This document shows, piece after piece, positions 32,012 through 43,762 of a stretch of 64,000 bases of DNA (its first letter is position 1; every line of letters begins with the position of its first letter). This stretch comes from Bipolaris cookei. Lineage: Eukaryota > Ascomycota > Dothideomycetes > Pleosporales > Pleosporaceae. Where the stretch lies: positions 1 to 64,000 of the forward strand of contig NRSV01000043.1 of NCBI GenBank assembly GCA_002286855.1, in the 5' to 3' direction. Below the pieces are notes generated by a model. That model made no database searches. It had not been told where the DNA came from and was given only the letters and a program-made list of their open reading frames with translations. A program made the position numbers and the translations under genes.

Positions 32012-32464
32012 ATGCGTCTCACCCTCCTCACCCTCGCTCTAACAACCCTCTCCACAACCTCCGCCTACATCTCCGGCATTACCGTCCCCGCCACCATCGC
32101 CCCCAACAAAACCTACACCATAACCTTCGACGCGAAATTCGACTCTTCAAACTCCTGGACCGACGTTGCCGTCACATGGGGCTACAACAGTCCTCCTGGT
32201 AGCATCAACAGCGTAGGGCAGTACGCAACGATTTACCACCTGCCTCCGAACCCCAAGCAGGCACCGGTGAAGCTGACGACGAAGGCGCCGGATCATATTC
32301 AGCAGTTTAATAAGCAGAAGAAGATTGAGATTGTAGCGGCGGTATTTACGGTGGGGTCGGTTATCGGGAATGTAGGGTTTACGACGTTTAACGTTACGGT
32401 GGATGTTGGGGATAAAGTTAGTGATAAGCTGGTGTCGAGCAAAGGGTTCCTCGACGAGCCGTAG
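32012..32464 (+). CDS. NIS1-like small secreted protein (effector candidate)
   Basis: Intronless, 150 residues. A signal peptide is clear (MRLTLLTLALTTLSTTSA). The mature part begins YISGITVPATIAPNKTY and ends FNVTVDVGDKVSDKLVSS, with alternating beta-strand character throughout and no cysteine. This start and end pattern resembles the fungal NIS1 family (necrosis-inducing secreted protein 1), known as secreted effectors acting on plant immune kinases; the assignment is by pattern memory and moderately sure. Three or four NxT/S sequons suggest glycosylation. A TATA box and a C-rich leader precede it. It stands alone between a transposon-rich zone and the housekeeping block, a frequent setting for effector genes. 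Confidence 0.7.
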   Translation: MRLTLLTLALTTLSTTSAYISGITVPATIAPNKTYTITFDAKFDSSNSWTDVAVTWGYNSPPGSINSVGQYATIYHLPPNPKQAPVKLTTKAPDHIQQFNKQKKIEIVAAVFTVGSVIGNVGFTTFNVTVDVGDKVSDKLVSSKGFLDEP

Positions 32465-32716
32465 GGTATATGACGCATAGGAAAAAGGAGAATGATAGCG
32501 GGAGTATATTATTATGGAAGAGAAACCATTTGTATTTATGATGGTAATTCATCGTTTTTGCCTTGAAGGAATCAGACTGCGATTCTACAAAAATCAAAAT
32601 CGAGATATTGTTAATACTTGCCCATGGCCGTGTTCGTGTCATTGTTTTGAAACTCTAAGCTTCTATAAATTGCATGGCAAAATTCATTTACAGTTATGAG
32701 TTGTCGTCATGCTACC

Positions 32717-34391
32717 TCACAATGAATAGTTCTTCCCATACTGCTCCTTCTGGCTCGTTGCAGGCTTCCACTCAAAGTGATGTTTGCCTTCCATAGGCTT
32801 TTTAACGTTTGAGTCCGTGTCACCCTTCTTGTCAAACATGTGGCTGCCAAAGTAGTCCAGCTCAGCCTCATAGAATGAAGTGGGCAGATCAGTTCCGCTG
32901 ACGACCTTGAAGTACTCTAATGTTGCGCTGATAGCAGGGACCACCTGATCCGTCTCGACCGACTTGGCAACAACTCGCCGAAGTGCTGGGAAGCATTTTA
33001 TGACATCTTTCGCAACGCGAGAAGAGAAGTTAAGGTTCAGGTCCTCAGAAGATGGCTTCAACTTCAATACAGGGGCCAGAATCTCATCGGAAATGTAATC
33101 AGCTTGAATGATGCAACCAGCGCGCCAAATCTGCCAGACTTGTGAGTAGTCAATCTCCCACTCGTATGTCCGGTCTGCAGTTGCAATGACATTTATTCCT
33201 TGAATGTAACTGGCGAGGCAAGCTGCGTAGGTCGCTTGCCGCAAGTCTTCGATAAAGGCTTTCTTGTTGGAGACGGTAAGTTCATTGGGCGGGAATCCAC
33301 CATTCAGGGTTTTGTTCACCTTTTCACGGTCGCCACGGAATGCAGATGCTAGGCGGAATGCATGGGAGACATTAAGGGTAGGGGCTGAGACGTGCAGGTC
33401 GATGGCCTCAGTATTGCTCCACACGCCGGTGCCTTCCTCGCCAGTCACATCTTGGACAACCTTGTCAAGGACTTGAGAGATAACGAGACATCCTGTATCT
33501 CGTTTATGCGATAAGTCTGCGCCAATGGAAACGAGGAAGGTGCCTTTCTACACGGACTATTAGCGTGCGACACGAAAGAGTTATGAAAGTTGAACCCACC
33601 AGCTCGCCTTCCGAGTTCCACTGTGAAAGTATATCGCCAATCTCCTCATCGCCCATACCCATCTTTCGCATGATGCCCCAGGCCTCGGATATGGCACTCA
33701 TCATGCCATGCTCAATGCCGTTGTGCATCATCTTGACATAGTGTCCGGCACCGCCCTTGCCAATGACACCAACACATGGCTGTCCGTTCTTGTCTTTGGC
33801 TGCAACCTTTTGCAGAAGGGGGAGAACTTGGTTGAGTGCGGAAATGTCACCACCGGGACACATTGAAGGCCCGGCCCTGGCAGCTTGGTATCCACCACTG
33901 ACGCCACAGCCAATGTAGCGGATACCAGTGCCCTTACACTTGTCCTGCCTGCGTTCTGTATTTTCAAAGTGCTCATTGCCGCAGTCCAGTATGATGTCAT
34001 CATGAGAGAGGTGGGGCTCCAAGCCCTCAAGGACCTTGTCACCAACACCGCCATGTGGAAGAGAGAAGACGAGCAGGCGTGGTGATGATAGCGACTTGCA
34101 GAGCGAGTTGTAGTCTGCTTTCGTTAGTCTCGCGCCATGAATGCGTTGGGCGAGTTGGCGGACCTTTGTACTTGTCTACTTTTCCGTGATAGCCTTGCTT
34201 TTCTGCCTTTTGTATGACAGCATCCATGGCCTCCTCCGAAGGGTCCGAGAGGGAGACATGGACTCCAATCTCAGCGAAGAGCAGGGCCATACCACCGCCC
34301 ATACTGCCACAACCGATCATGGCAATCTTTTGAAGTCAGCTATGAACAGCTCAGTGGCGGTTGATATACAAACATTTGTGAATTGGGGCAT
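32717..34391 (-). CDS. 6-phosphogluconate dehydrogenase-like enzyme
   Basis: Exons on the minus strand: 34374-34391, 34164-34326, 33600-34114, 32717-33547, joined by introns of 47, 49 and 52 bp; 508 residues. The first exon codes only six residues (MPQFTN). N-terminal NADP-binding fold: IAMIGCGSMGGGMALLFAE; substrate region GGYQAARAGPSMCPGG and catalytic Lys/Asn region GHYVKMMHNGIEHGM; C-terminal all-helical domain with ending YFGSHMFDKKG. The enzyme converts 6-phosphogluconate to ribulose 5-phosphate with NADPH formation in the cytosol. The substrate loop (GCGVSGGYQAARAGPS) differs from the usual housekeeping form (GSGVSGGEEGARYGPS), so this is likely a paralogue. It is divergent from the Y14 gene, about 540 bp apart. 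Confidence 0.9.
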
Positions 34392-34931
34392 GGTGGCTAA
34401 TGTGTTCTATCTTCTTCAAGTTGCGACGAACGCAGAGAAATGAGCAGCGAAAATGTTAGGATGACAAAGTACAGAGTGGTCAGAGAAGAGAAGCTTGGAA
34501 GACTCGGGTCTTGATAGTGCACGTATTTGTCGAGAAACTGCAGCATGGTGAGATTGGGGCGTGTCAGTTCTTCTGTCACGTAATGACAACAGTGACGTCG
34601 GTGGGGTTGGTAGCTCGAGTGATAGTCAAGTGGAGGACGGGCGGTCCTCTTATTATAGGCGCTCCGGCAGGGCTCGGAGAAGTGGATACTGTAAGCATTG
34701 TGTATGCAGGTAGCACGCGTTGGGAATTTGGTGCCGTCTCGGTTCCGGGTATTGGAAGGGAGTTGGCAAATGCTGGGCGTTGAGTTCACGGCGGGCAAGG
34801 GAAACCGCCGGCGCTGGTTGACTAGCGCGAGCCGCTCGGCCAGGGCAGCTTTTGGCAATGGGAAAGCTGCAGCATCCAGTCACCCATTCTCCACCAATCA
34901 AGCAACCCTTAGCCAACTACACATCGCAGCT

Positions 34932-35461
34932 ATGGAAGAAGACGCCAAAATGGACATTGACCAGCCCGAGCAGCAAGACGTGCCAGCTGCCGACCCCAAG
35001 GCCAGCGACGCGCAGACGGCGGCGGGCGCAACAGCTGTGCGCTCCATCGAGGGCTGGATCATCATCGTCACCAATGTCCACGAGGAGGCGACCGAGGAGG
35101 ATCTCCAGGACATGTTTGGCGAATTCGGCACCGTTAAGAACTTACACATGAACCTCGACCGGCGCACGGGTTATGTCAAGGTACGCGCCTAAGCCTGTCC
35201 AAGGACCACCGTGACATGGCTAATGCTGAACAGGGCTACGCACTAATCGAATACGCCACGTTGGACGAAGCAAAGGCGGCCATAAAGGGCGCCAACGGCG
35301 AGGAGCTTCTCGAGCAAAAGGTCGCCGTCGACTATGCTTTTGTGCGACCACCACCAGCCAGCAAGAGCCGTGCGCGCGACCATGACAGGAGACAGAGCGG
35401 GCGTGGTGCGGCAAGGGCAAGGAGCAGGAGTCCGGGTCGCGACGACATGGACGACGAATAG
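34932..35461 (+). CDS. RNA-binding protein Y14 / RBM8A, exon junction complex
   Basis: Exons 34932-35180 and 35234-35461 with a 53-bp intron (GTACGC, GGCTAATGC branch, CAG) give 158 residues. One RRM: RNP2 GWIIIVTNVH and RNP1 RRTGYVKGYALIEY, the latter built across the splice joint. The N-terminal acidic tail (EEDAKMDIDQPEQQD) and C-terminal RS/RG tail (GRGAARARSRSPGRDD) match Y14. It binds Mago as part of the exon junction complex in the nucleus, left on spliced mRNAs. Length is close to family size. Start at the first ATG before the acidic tail; longer upstream open frames on this strand have no domain. Confidence 0.93.
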
Positions 35462-36752
35462 TCTTTTGTGAAGCCAGCTTTACGTATTGATACCACACCT
35501 TGAGGATCTAATATACAGCAATATGGAGGCTTGGATGCGTTATATTCGAAGCCGCTCGGCAGTACAAGTCGTCGGCAGCCTCGTATCAGGCATTACAATA
35601 CAAGCTCACCGGTCTGCCTCTCAAAGAGCCAGGCCGGGTACTGATATGACTGTTGTGAGTACATGTCATCTATATTTTTTGAACGGTTGGCTGATATAAT
35701 ACTAGGTCCCCTTACTTGTGATTAGACGGAAAAAGTCCATGTGACCAGCACTGTGATGTTATGAACTGAATATGCACCTCAGAAAAGTGAACTAGTAGAA
35801 TGATCATGCTGTCTTCAAGACGCGTCTGACAAAGTCGTTACGGCGTACATGTAGTCGGCAAAACTTGCCCCACTCATGACTGCCCGCCAAGCCAGTCCAT
35901 CCCTCACATTGTCGGACTGCACAGGATTACAATTAACATTCAGAACTAGCGCGGCTATCGGCATCTTCATCATTTTTTTGGAATCTTCACGAATAAGCTT
36001 TCTAGACCTTTTAGTCGCCAATGCCTGTCAGTTCGTAAGGTGACGGGTTGAATGCAGGTGTCTGGGTCAAAGGTTTCTGCTGGATTTGTCTTCAAAAGGT
36101 GCTGCAACTGGGAGATCTAGATATACGAATGCGTTTCCTGAATCAATACATATGAACTGCCCTCTGTGGTGCATAGAGGATTGTATAGTCGATACAAAAG
36201 TTACATGCTTTGTTGGTCATCTGCCTCCATCTGCATTGAGTGGAAGAACATGAAATTCAACAAATACTTACTAATACTCAATACCACATAAATATGCCAC
36301 CATACACGCCAGCCACAGCTCTCTGAAAGTAATATACCAAGGTTCGAAGTAGGTGCTTCTTAACAAGGGACTGGAAAGGCCCATCCCAACTGGCTATCAT
36401 CCAGAACAGAACTTCATTAGTACCCACCAGTTCCACACCCTGCCCGTCCCTGATCCAACATCCTAATCAGACTCCCAATGTAAGCAATTAGCCTATCATA
36501 TAAGCCCTTCCCAAGACCCTTTGGTCTCTGATTCCGCGCTCCACTCGGACATGCGGCTGACCAGAGAATTTATCTCCAAGTACCATGTACCCCACTTATA
36601 CAGACAAAAATTGTTTCTAAATCAAAGCAGCAGGATCAAGCCTTGCCAAAAGATATCTCACCTGCTCTCTAATGGCTGAAAATGCATTTCTACGCGCACA
36701 AAATTCAGTACAGATCCCACCCAATTTTCAAAATCACCATCTATTACTCTCC
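35462..36752. other. Intergenic, no gene recognised
   Basis: Between Y14 and the tRNA gene. A 68-codon minus frame at 35815-36021 is unrecognised. AT-rich. Confidence 0.5.
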
Positions 36753-36834
36753 GGTAGGATGGCCGAGCGGTCTAAGGCGCTAGCTTCAGGTGCTAGTAGA
36801 GAAATCTGCGTGGGTTCGAATCCCACTCCTATCA
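36753..36834 (+). tRNA. tRNA-Leu, anticodon CAG, no intron
   Basis: 82-nt cloverleaf: acceptor GGTAGGA pairs with TCCTATC (one G-U), discriminator A at 36834. D-arm GGCCGAGCGGTCTAAGGC; anticodon stem CTAGC/GCTAG around loop TTCAGGT, anticodon CAG at 36787-36789. A long variable arm typical of class II tRNA-Leu follows, then a T-arm GTGGG-TTCGAAT-CCCAC. Reads CUG as leucine. A-box and B-box (GGTTCGAATCC) promoter elements are internal. Confidence 0.96.
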
Positions 36835-37476
36835 ACATGTTTCTTTTTTGCCCATTTCGTTGTCGTTGTTGTGGTGGTGGTTGTTGTGGAAGAGATCCTC
36901 TGGTTTTTTTTGAACGAGTTGGGATGAATTGGGGGGTCTGTGCGTTGGAACTACCACACGAGGGGGCGAGGCGGGGTGGCGGCTAGGTCTGGGCGCGGCG
37001 TTGAAGATGTCTGCTCCCCCACGTATGTATTACATACTGCAGAAGTGACAAAGTATATAGGTGCTGGGTGTGCTGTGTTGTAGCTTGTTTTCTGCAACAT
37101 AACAATACACCACGTTTTGTTAGTAGGTTCATCGTTCATGAATTGTAGGTCTCAAAGAATACTCAGGAACAAGAAGAAAAAAGCGCCGGAACATGCAAGG
37201 GCGGCAAAAGGTGGACTTGGCTAGGTTCGTATCAGCCTCAGACAAATCGCCGCGCCCAACCTTCTCCTCCTTTACCATGACTTTGTTCGCTCTGCCGGTT
37301 GGAGTTCTTCACTGGCGCCATTCTACCCGTTGGATGTTTTCGCTGTAGGATTTGCTACTTGGGTGCGCGAACATTGATTACGTACTGTTGAAGAAGGATA
37401 CGCGTCGTAGGGTGTTTTGTATTGGCTTGGTAATTTGAATTGAGAAAGAGCTTGGGACGTTTCTGGGGCTTTGAAA
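36835..37476. other. Intergenic, no gene seen
   Basis: Between the tRNA and the GH76 gene; T-rich just after the tRNA, a likely Pol III terminator (TTTCTTTTTT at about 36840-36849). Confidence 0.5.
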
Positions 37477-39394
37477 ATGGTGTTTTCTATTGTCGCGCCA
37501 GTCTGGCGATTGCGGATGTTGCTATCGCTGCTTGTGATCGCGTTTATGACGGGGCTGGTAGCTGGTATTTCACACACTCAAGATGCACAAGGTGAGGCTG
37601 AGAAATGCAATCTGGCGATTGCGAGCTCACAAAAGTCCTCTAGGCGATGCTCAAAAAAACTACAAGTTCTACATACATGATGGATTCCAGTCGCCTCTAC
37701 AAGCATTGCCTAAAGACTCTCCCCCAACATCCCTCGGAAGTACACCAACCAGCGACTCCCTCACAGAAACCAACATCCTCCAAGACCTGTACTCTACCCT
37801 CTCGGCAATGCAAGACCACTACTTCGCAATCTGGCTCGGCAAGTACACTACCGCGATCGACTGGACCGGAGCTGTAACCTCAACCTATGTCTCCGCCACG
37901 CTCTCCACGCTCTCCTCCACTCTGCCAAGCACTTTCTCCAGGACCCGCAAACACGATGTGGAAGACCTTGTGCTCGAAAACGAAATAAACAAGTACTTCT
38001 CCCAGATCACAGCCTATTACTTTGGCGAAGACCACTTCGCAATCCGCATGCAAGCCTACGACGACATGCTGTGGGTAGTACTAGGCTGGCTCGAAGCAAG
38101 CACATTCATCGAAACGCATTCTTCATCCCACTACTCCGCCTCAACCAGTGACTCAGAAAAAGCCTGGCACGCCCACCAATTCATCCCAGCCTTCGCCCAC
38201 CGTGCGCGCATCTTCTACGAACTTGCCGAAAAAGGCTGGGACTGGCGCCTCTGCGGCGGAGGCATGACATGGAACCCATCCCTCCTACCGTACAAAAACG
38301 CAATCACGAATCAACTCTTCATCTCCGCCAGCATAAGCATGTACTTGCACTTCCCCGGAGATGAAAACTGTTCACCTTTTTTCTCTCAATCGACCTCCAA
38401 AAACAGCAGCAGCGATAGTGTGAGTGAGCAAAACGACGACGACGATGGCTGCACCGACGACCTCTACACCCGCCCTCGCTATTCCCCCATCTACCTCGCC
38501 AACGCCATAAACGGGTACACCTGGCTTCAGCAAAGCGGCATGCAAAATGCCCAAGGCCTCTACACAGACGGCTTCCACATCGCCGGATACCGCAGCAACC
38601 ACAGCAAAACTGTCTGTGACGACCGCAACGAAATGGTGTATACGTACAACCAAGGCGTTGTGCTTTCCGGGCTTCGCGGACTGTGGGAAGCCACGGGGGA
38701 AAAGAGGTATTTGGAAGATGGGCATGAGCTTGTAAGGAACGTTATTAGGGCTACAGGCTGGGACGTTAGTACCAGCACTTCTTCCTCTTCCTTCGCCCCC
38801 GCATTCAGTTCTACCCAAAAACAACAGCAAGAGGAATGGAAATGGCATGGTCTTGGAAAAAATGGTATCCTAACCGAACTCTGTGACCCCCTCGGCCACT
38901 GCAACCAAGACGGGCAAACTTTCAAAGGGATCTTTTTCCACCATCTAACCGCGTTCTGCACCCCTTTGCCGCGGAAGCCAGTACGCCGCGGAAAGACGTA
39001 TGCGGCGAGCCGGCAACTAGCGGCGTTGCATCGGAATAGTTGTAAGGGGTATACGGAGTGGGTGGTGCACAATGCACAGGCTGCGTTGGCTACGAGGGAT
39101 CGCGAAGGCAAGTTTGGAGGATGGTGGGGGGCGAAGGAGGGGATTAACGAAGAGGAATGGAAGGTAGAGGTTGGGATTAATGCGACAGACTATCGGAATG
39201 GGGATGTAGGAGAGGGGGAAGAGAAGGATGTGTATGGGAGGAAGGATAAGGTAAGTTTTACGGAGAGACGGGTGGGTGGGGATTTGAATGATCGGGGGAG
39301 AGGTCGCACGATTGAGACGCAGGGGGGTGGATTGGCGGTTGTTCGTGCCATGTGGACTTTTCTCTGGCGAGATGCGGAGGGGCGTGTTGAGTAG
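37477..39394 (+). CDS. GH76 family alpha-1,6-mannanase-like protein
   Basis: Exons 37477-37591 and 37644-39394 (52-bp intron, GTGAGG...CTCTAG), 621 residues. A hydrophobic N-terminal segment (LRMLLSLLVIAFMTGLVAG) acts as signal peptide or anchor. GH76 signatures: AYDDMLWVVLGWLEA with the paired catalytic aspartates, CGGGMTWNPSLLPYKNAITNQLF, and YTYNQGVVLSGLRGLWEATG. The family cleaves or transfers alpha-1,6-mannan and includes fungal Dcw1/Dfg5 cell wall proteins. Here a C-terminal GPI signal is not visible, and a low-complexity acidic insert (SSSDSVSEQNDDDDG) lies before TRPRYSPIYLANA. It is therefore probably a secreted or type II-anchored hydrolase acting on plant, yeast or own wall mannan rather than Dcw1 itself. 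Confidence 0.9.
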
Positions 39395-39643
39395 GGTGGA
39401 TGGGGGGATGTGGAGATTAATGTATATACGAAGGTATCAAGATGTCATGACTTTGTAATGCTGTAGCCACGTTTGTTTCTCCTTTCCCTGCTTTTATCAA
39501 ACAAGATCATCACACAGATAAAAGGAAAAGCTTGCAATCAAAACTCTATAAAGAGCACTCGAAATAGCATTATTTTTACTCATTTCATTGAATGATAGTC
39601 TTTAACCCATCATAATCCCGTACTCATATCTATCTCCAGCTAC

Positions 39644-42600
39644 CTACATAATCCCCAACTCGCCAAAGCCCTTGAGCACCTCCTTATCTACCCGACTCAG
39701 CCACTCCTCTTGAAACGCTTGTTCACCACCCACTTGCTGAATCGCTTGCTGCAAATGCTCCCTGACAAAAGTAACGAGATTGATCTGGTGCACAGGATCA
39801 GTGTAAATGAGCTCACGCTTGCGCACATCTTCTGGGGCTTCGGGCTCGGTGGGGTGGTAAGGCTCCGGAGGCCAGTAGAGAGAACTATACCATGATTAAT
39901 ACAATCATAAAATCCAGGGGTGTACCTCAACATACTCTTGCGTCCGATCATCCATGCCGTCCAGCAACTCGCCGAGCACATCCGTCCAGACACCAATCAA
40001 TGACTGCAACTTTGCCAGTATCCACGGCTGCCCACCCTCCAAGAACCTAGTCAGAACCAGGCACATAAGTTTCTTGTTTGGTGCATCGCCAATGTTTTCA
40101 ATATGGCTGAACCACTCCTCTAGCAACCAATCTAGCGTCTTTTCCAAGCCTTCGTTGGACAGAGAGGCAAGGGCTTCGAGAAGTACAGAAGGAGAAGCAA
40201 TACCGATACGGGCCAAGACAGTAAAGTAGTCTGTTTCCACGACCCCATCGACAGCACGAGACGGTAGTTCGCGATAGGGACCGTGAGATTGGTGATGTGT
40301 CCATGCGCCATGGAGGCCTTCTAAGACCTTTGCTAGAAAGCCAGTAGATATGAGGTCACTCGTCAATACCTTGACTGCCTCTTCGCCACCGACGCCTTCA
40401 GCGCCACGAATGATACATGTCACAAGGTGTGTCATGATGCCATTCGCCTCAGGCTTCAGAGTACCGAGTAGCTCTGCGAGTGCTTGAAGGACAGCAGGTC
40501 GGAAAGAGTCAGCTAGCACTGCAGCAGGTGCGAGCAGAAGGTAGGCTTCTGTGAGCTCAATGGCTTTGCGCAGAGTGTCATTGTCCATGCTGAATAGTGG
40601 AAGGAGATATTGGAGAAGGTTGAGAAGCTCAGGTGGCGTGGGCTCAGGAGCGGATGGTGTCTGCGCGAGAATAGATGCCCATAGATCGAGTGCATCCTCG
40701 AGAAGATAGACCTGGGTATCCGACCCTGGCTCAATGGCGCTTTGAATGATGGGCAAGAAAGAGACATGGAATGAGCGCGAGTCGGCCTTCATGGCATTTG
40801 TCAAGCGAGCAAGTATGGTGAGAATCGCCTGCTTCATGAGGTGTTCTTCGCCAGACTGCTCCCACAGCGGCGGCAGGAGAGAAATGATACTGTTAGCATA
40901 TGGTGTAATCTGCACCGCGTCAGTCTGAGGACATACAATATGGATATACAACCTACGTGATGCTCCATTCTCTCAACAATCAGACTAATGGTATTCAGCA
41001 GCGCCATCTTTGTCTCTGGAAGCTCGACTTCTTGCACCAAAGCCATCAGTCTGTCTAGCATAACCTGAGAAAAGGGCAAAAAGGCATCAGCCTTGAATTC
41101 CCATTCGTCTGCAACAGCGTGAAACTTCCTTCCGGCTGTGATGCGGACAACCTGGTCGTTCAAAGGGTCGTTCTTGTCGAGTAAATGTTGGAATATCTGA
41201 TATACTATGGGCTTCTTCTCTTGCGCCATCTTGATGGTAATCCATTGAGAAATAATGATAGCGACACGACGACGAATAATGTTGAAGCCAGGTGTCTGTT
41301 TAGTAGCCTCCACAACTAGGGTATTCTCTAGAAAAGAATCAAAGTCAAGCTTATCGTGGAGTATGTCAGCTGCAAGGCCAATGGCCGTATATACCGAGTC
41401 CTTGAACAGGATGTCCTCATTCTGGGGGGCTGTAAGAGGTTAGCTGGAACTCACCGCATCTCGTGCAAGTACTCACTTGCGACAGAATAAAAGACTTGGA
41501 GAAGAGGCTGGATGATCAAATCTTTGAAATTTTTTGCGAGATCTAAGAACAGCTTTTCGGCGCAGGGGCGGATGGCGAACTCCCAGTCCTCTGCGCCTTC
41601 TTCCATCTTCTCCCACTCATCAGGCTCCTCCTCCCACATGCGGAGATCGCTGGGGCGAAAGACGAAAAAGCGCTGGACGAGTGCTGACATCATTTCTCGC
41701 ACCAAGTCGTCTGTGAACAAGTCTGTGCGGACCAAATGCGTAGCTTGATTCTTTTCGGCCTTTTCTTGTTGTTGCTTGTAGCGAAAGGTCTGGGTGGGAT
41801 AAAAGACCATCTTTATACACGCACGTATCAACAACAAACCTTTGAGAGCAAGACGTTCAAGTATGGGAGCCTCATCTTCAGCGTCGCCATCGGTACTAAC
41901 TTTGGCGCCTTCAATGGACGTAGAGCCCCATTGCTCGCCTACCTTTGCGACTAGACTCCAGTAGTCGCGTGCAAGATCTAAGGAGTTTGGCAGGAGAACA
42001 AAGTCTGAGGGGTGAGTAGAAGCCATGTTGAGGTGAAGCTTGGACAGCTGCATGAGATGTTTTCCAATCTTCTTCTGCACCTCTACTGCAAGCGGCGAGT
42101 TCTCTGGTGTCACGTATTGTAGAAACTCGCCGAGGTGAGTACGGGTCAGTGTCCAAAAGTTCTGAATGTCCTTATCTCTGCCCGGAAATTCGTAACCAGC
42201 AATAACTAGTCGCCTGATGGTCTTTATAGCGAGCAGACTGTGGTCAATGCTCTCTATTGCGCCGCCCTCATCGTCGCCGCCATCGCGAAAGAAGGTCTGC
42301 CATGTTTGCACCTTACTCACATATATGGTCCCTAGGACATTGAATATTTCCGGAGCGACTGTGTGCAGGCTCTGGCGGGTGCGCAGCAAACGGCCCGTGG
42401 AGAGTTCTTTTATAATATATAGAAGCACGAGGAGTGCTCGCGGGAGCTGTAGTGAGTAAGCGTTGGGCTCGGTCGAGGCGCGGAGTATGTGGAGGAGCTG
42501 CTGGAACAGATCTGGCCTGGGAGGTGTCAGATATTTCAAGCAGGAAAGCGCGCAACCAGACTGACCAGTCATTGGGGAACTCGAAGCGAACAATCTTTGC

Positions 42601-43082
42601 TACCACCAGGGCGTTCTGGAGAGCTAGCCGGGGATCCGCCTCGTTCACAGCACTCTGAAGTAGACGTGCCCGGATGGTAGCCTTGTCTTCTTTTGTCACC
42701 GCACTGCCATGTTGTTAGAAGGGGTATTGTGTAGCCGTATTGATAGAGCTGTGGGCGTACTTGGTGGCAGTCTTGCGCCAGTACTTGTCGATGCCATTCT
42801 TCAGCTGGATAACGGCCAGGTATCGCACTTCGAGCGGGAGGGAATGGTCGAGAAAAACGGACTGGGGCGTGTCAGTATGAGTGCCATATATACACGTCAC
42901 ACCCAGTATACCTGAAGCAGAGGGTAGAAGCCCTGCGTCTTTTCCCAGTGCTGCAGCTGCTTTGCGCCGCTCTGGACCTGCGTTTGGTCTGCGGACGAGG
43001 CGGAGCGCAGGACATGAAAAAGGATACCCTCGGTCAAGGGATTGGCCTCGCCGGGGACCTCGACCTGGAAGCTTGCGCTCAT
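39644..43082 (-). CDS. Importin-beta family karyopherin, importin-11/Kap120 type
   Basis: Seven exons on the minus strand: 42912-43082, 42761-42861, 42566-42703, 41477-42516, 40957-41429, 39936-40909, 39644-39884. All six introns are 47-57 bp with GT...AG, phases agree and the sum gives 1,045 residues. The N-terminal importin-beta domain is visible (ATQ-like SGAKQLQHWEKTQGFYPLLQ, then LEVRYLAVIQLKNGIDKYWR), followed by all-helical HEAT repeats to the end. NW-PDLFQQLL and LPRALLVLLYIIKELSTGRL are typical of importin-11 proteins. It carries cargo through nuclear pores under Ran control; the yeast counterpart helps 60S ribosome export. The last intron uses GTATGT at 39935, not the later GTACAC, to keep frame. 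Divergent from PEX2. Confidence 0.92.
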
Positions 43083-43762
43083 ATGGTGCTGTTGTTTGTT
43101 GTGTTTATGTATATATGTATGCACTGGGTGGGTGGGCTGCTGTGGTGGGGTAGTTCCAGACGCAGCACAGTGCAAGTGTGAAGAAGAGAGATTCAGAATC
43201 AGAGGAAATGATGCTACTGGGTATATACGGTGAGCAATGAAGGCGACATGGGAGCCTGCTCACCCGGGGGGCAGTGAGTATGAGGCCGCAAGGAAACTTT
43301 GTCTGCTTGTTGTTTGTTGCAGTCGAAACAAATTCCATGTTTGCTGTCCCCGCGTCGCCAGCTCGGGCCTCTGCGACTGACGGTGAGAGCTGACTAGCAA
43401 TTAAACTTTTTTGACATACTTATACTACACCGGCCTGGGGACGGATACACAAACAAAGGGGAGGGATGGCCTTCTCTTTACTCGAATTGCATACAGGCCA
43501 TGCTGCATGTCCGCATCCCTATTGTTGCTGTGGCGTGTCTGCACCCCCCGGGGCCCATGGCGCCCATCGGCTTGTGCATGCCCAGCCAACCTCGGCCCAT
43601 GGTCCTCATCACGTTCCTCCGAGTGCGAGTGCGCGACCGCGGCTCTGATATCACCACCTTCACCTCCGCCATCACCGCCGCCGCCTCCTCCTCCCGCCCA
43701 CATCCCCCTCACCACACCTTCACCTGCCCTGCCTGCGCCCGGCAGCCTCCCAATGCTTCCCG
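43083..43762. promoter_or_regulatory. Divergent promoter region of karyopherin and PEX2 genes
   Basis: 680 bp between two divergent starts. Long GC-rich open frames on both strands next to 43763 are shadows of the Pro/Ala-rich composition. No separate gene recognised. Confidence 0.5.

Noticed and set aside
34141..34783. Plus-strand frames of 90-100 codons
   Set aside because: They are the opposite strand of the 6PGDH exons or of the intergenic region and show no domain.
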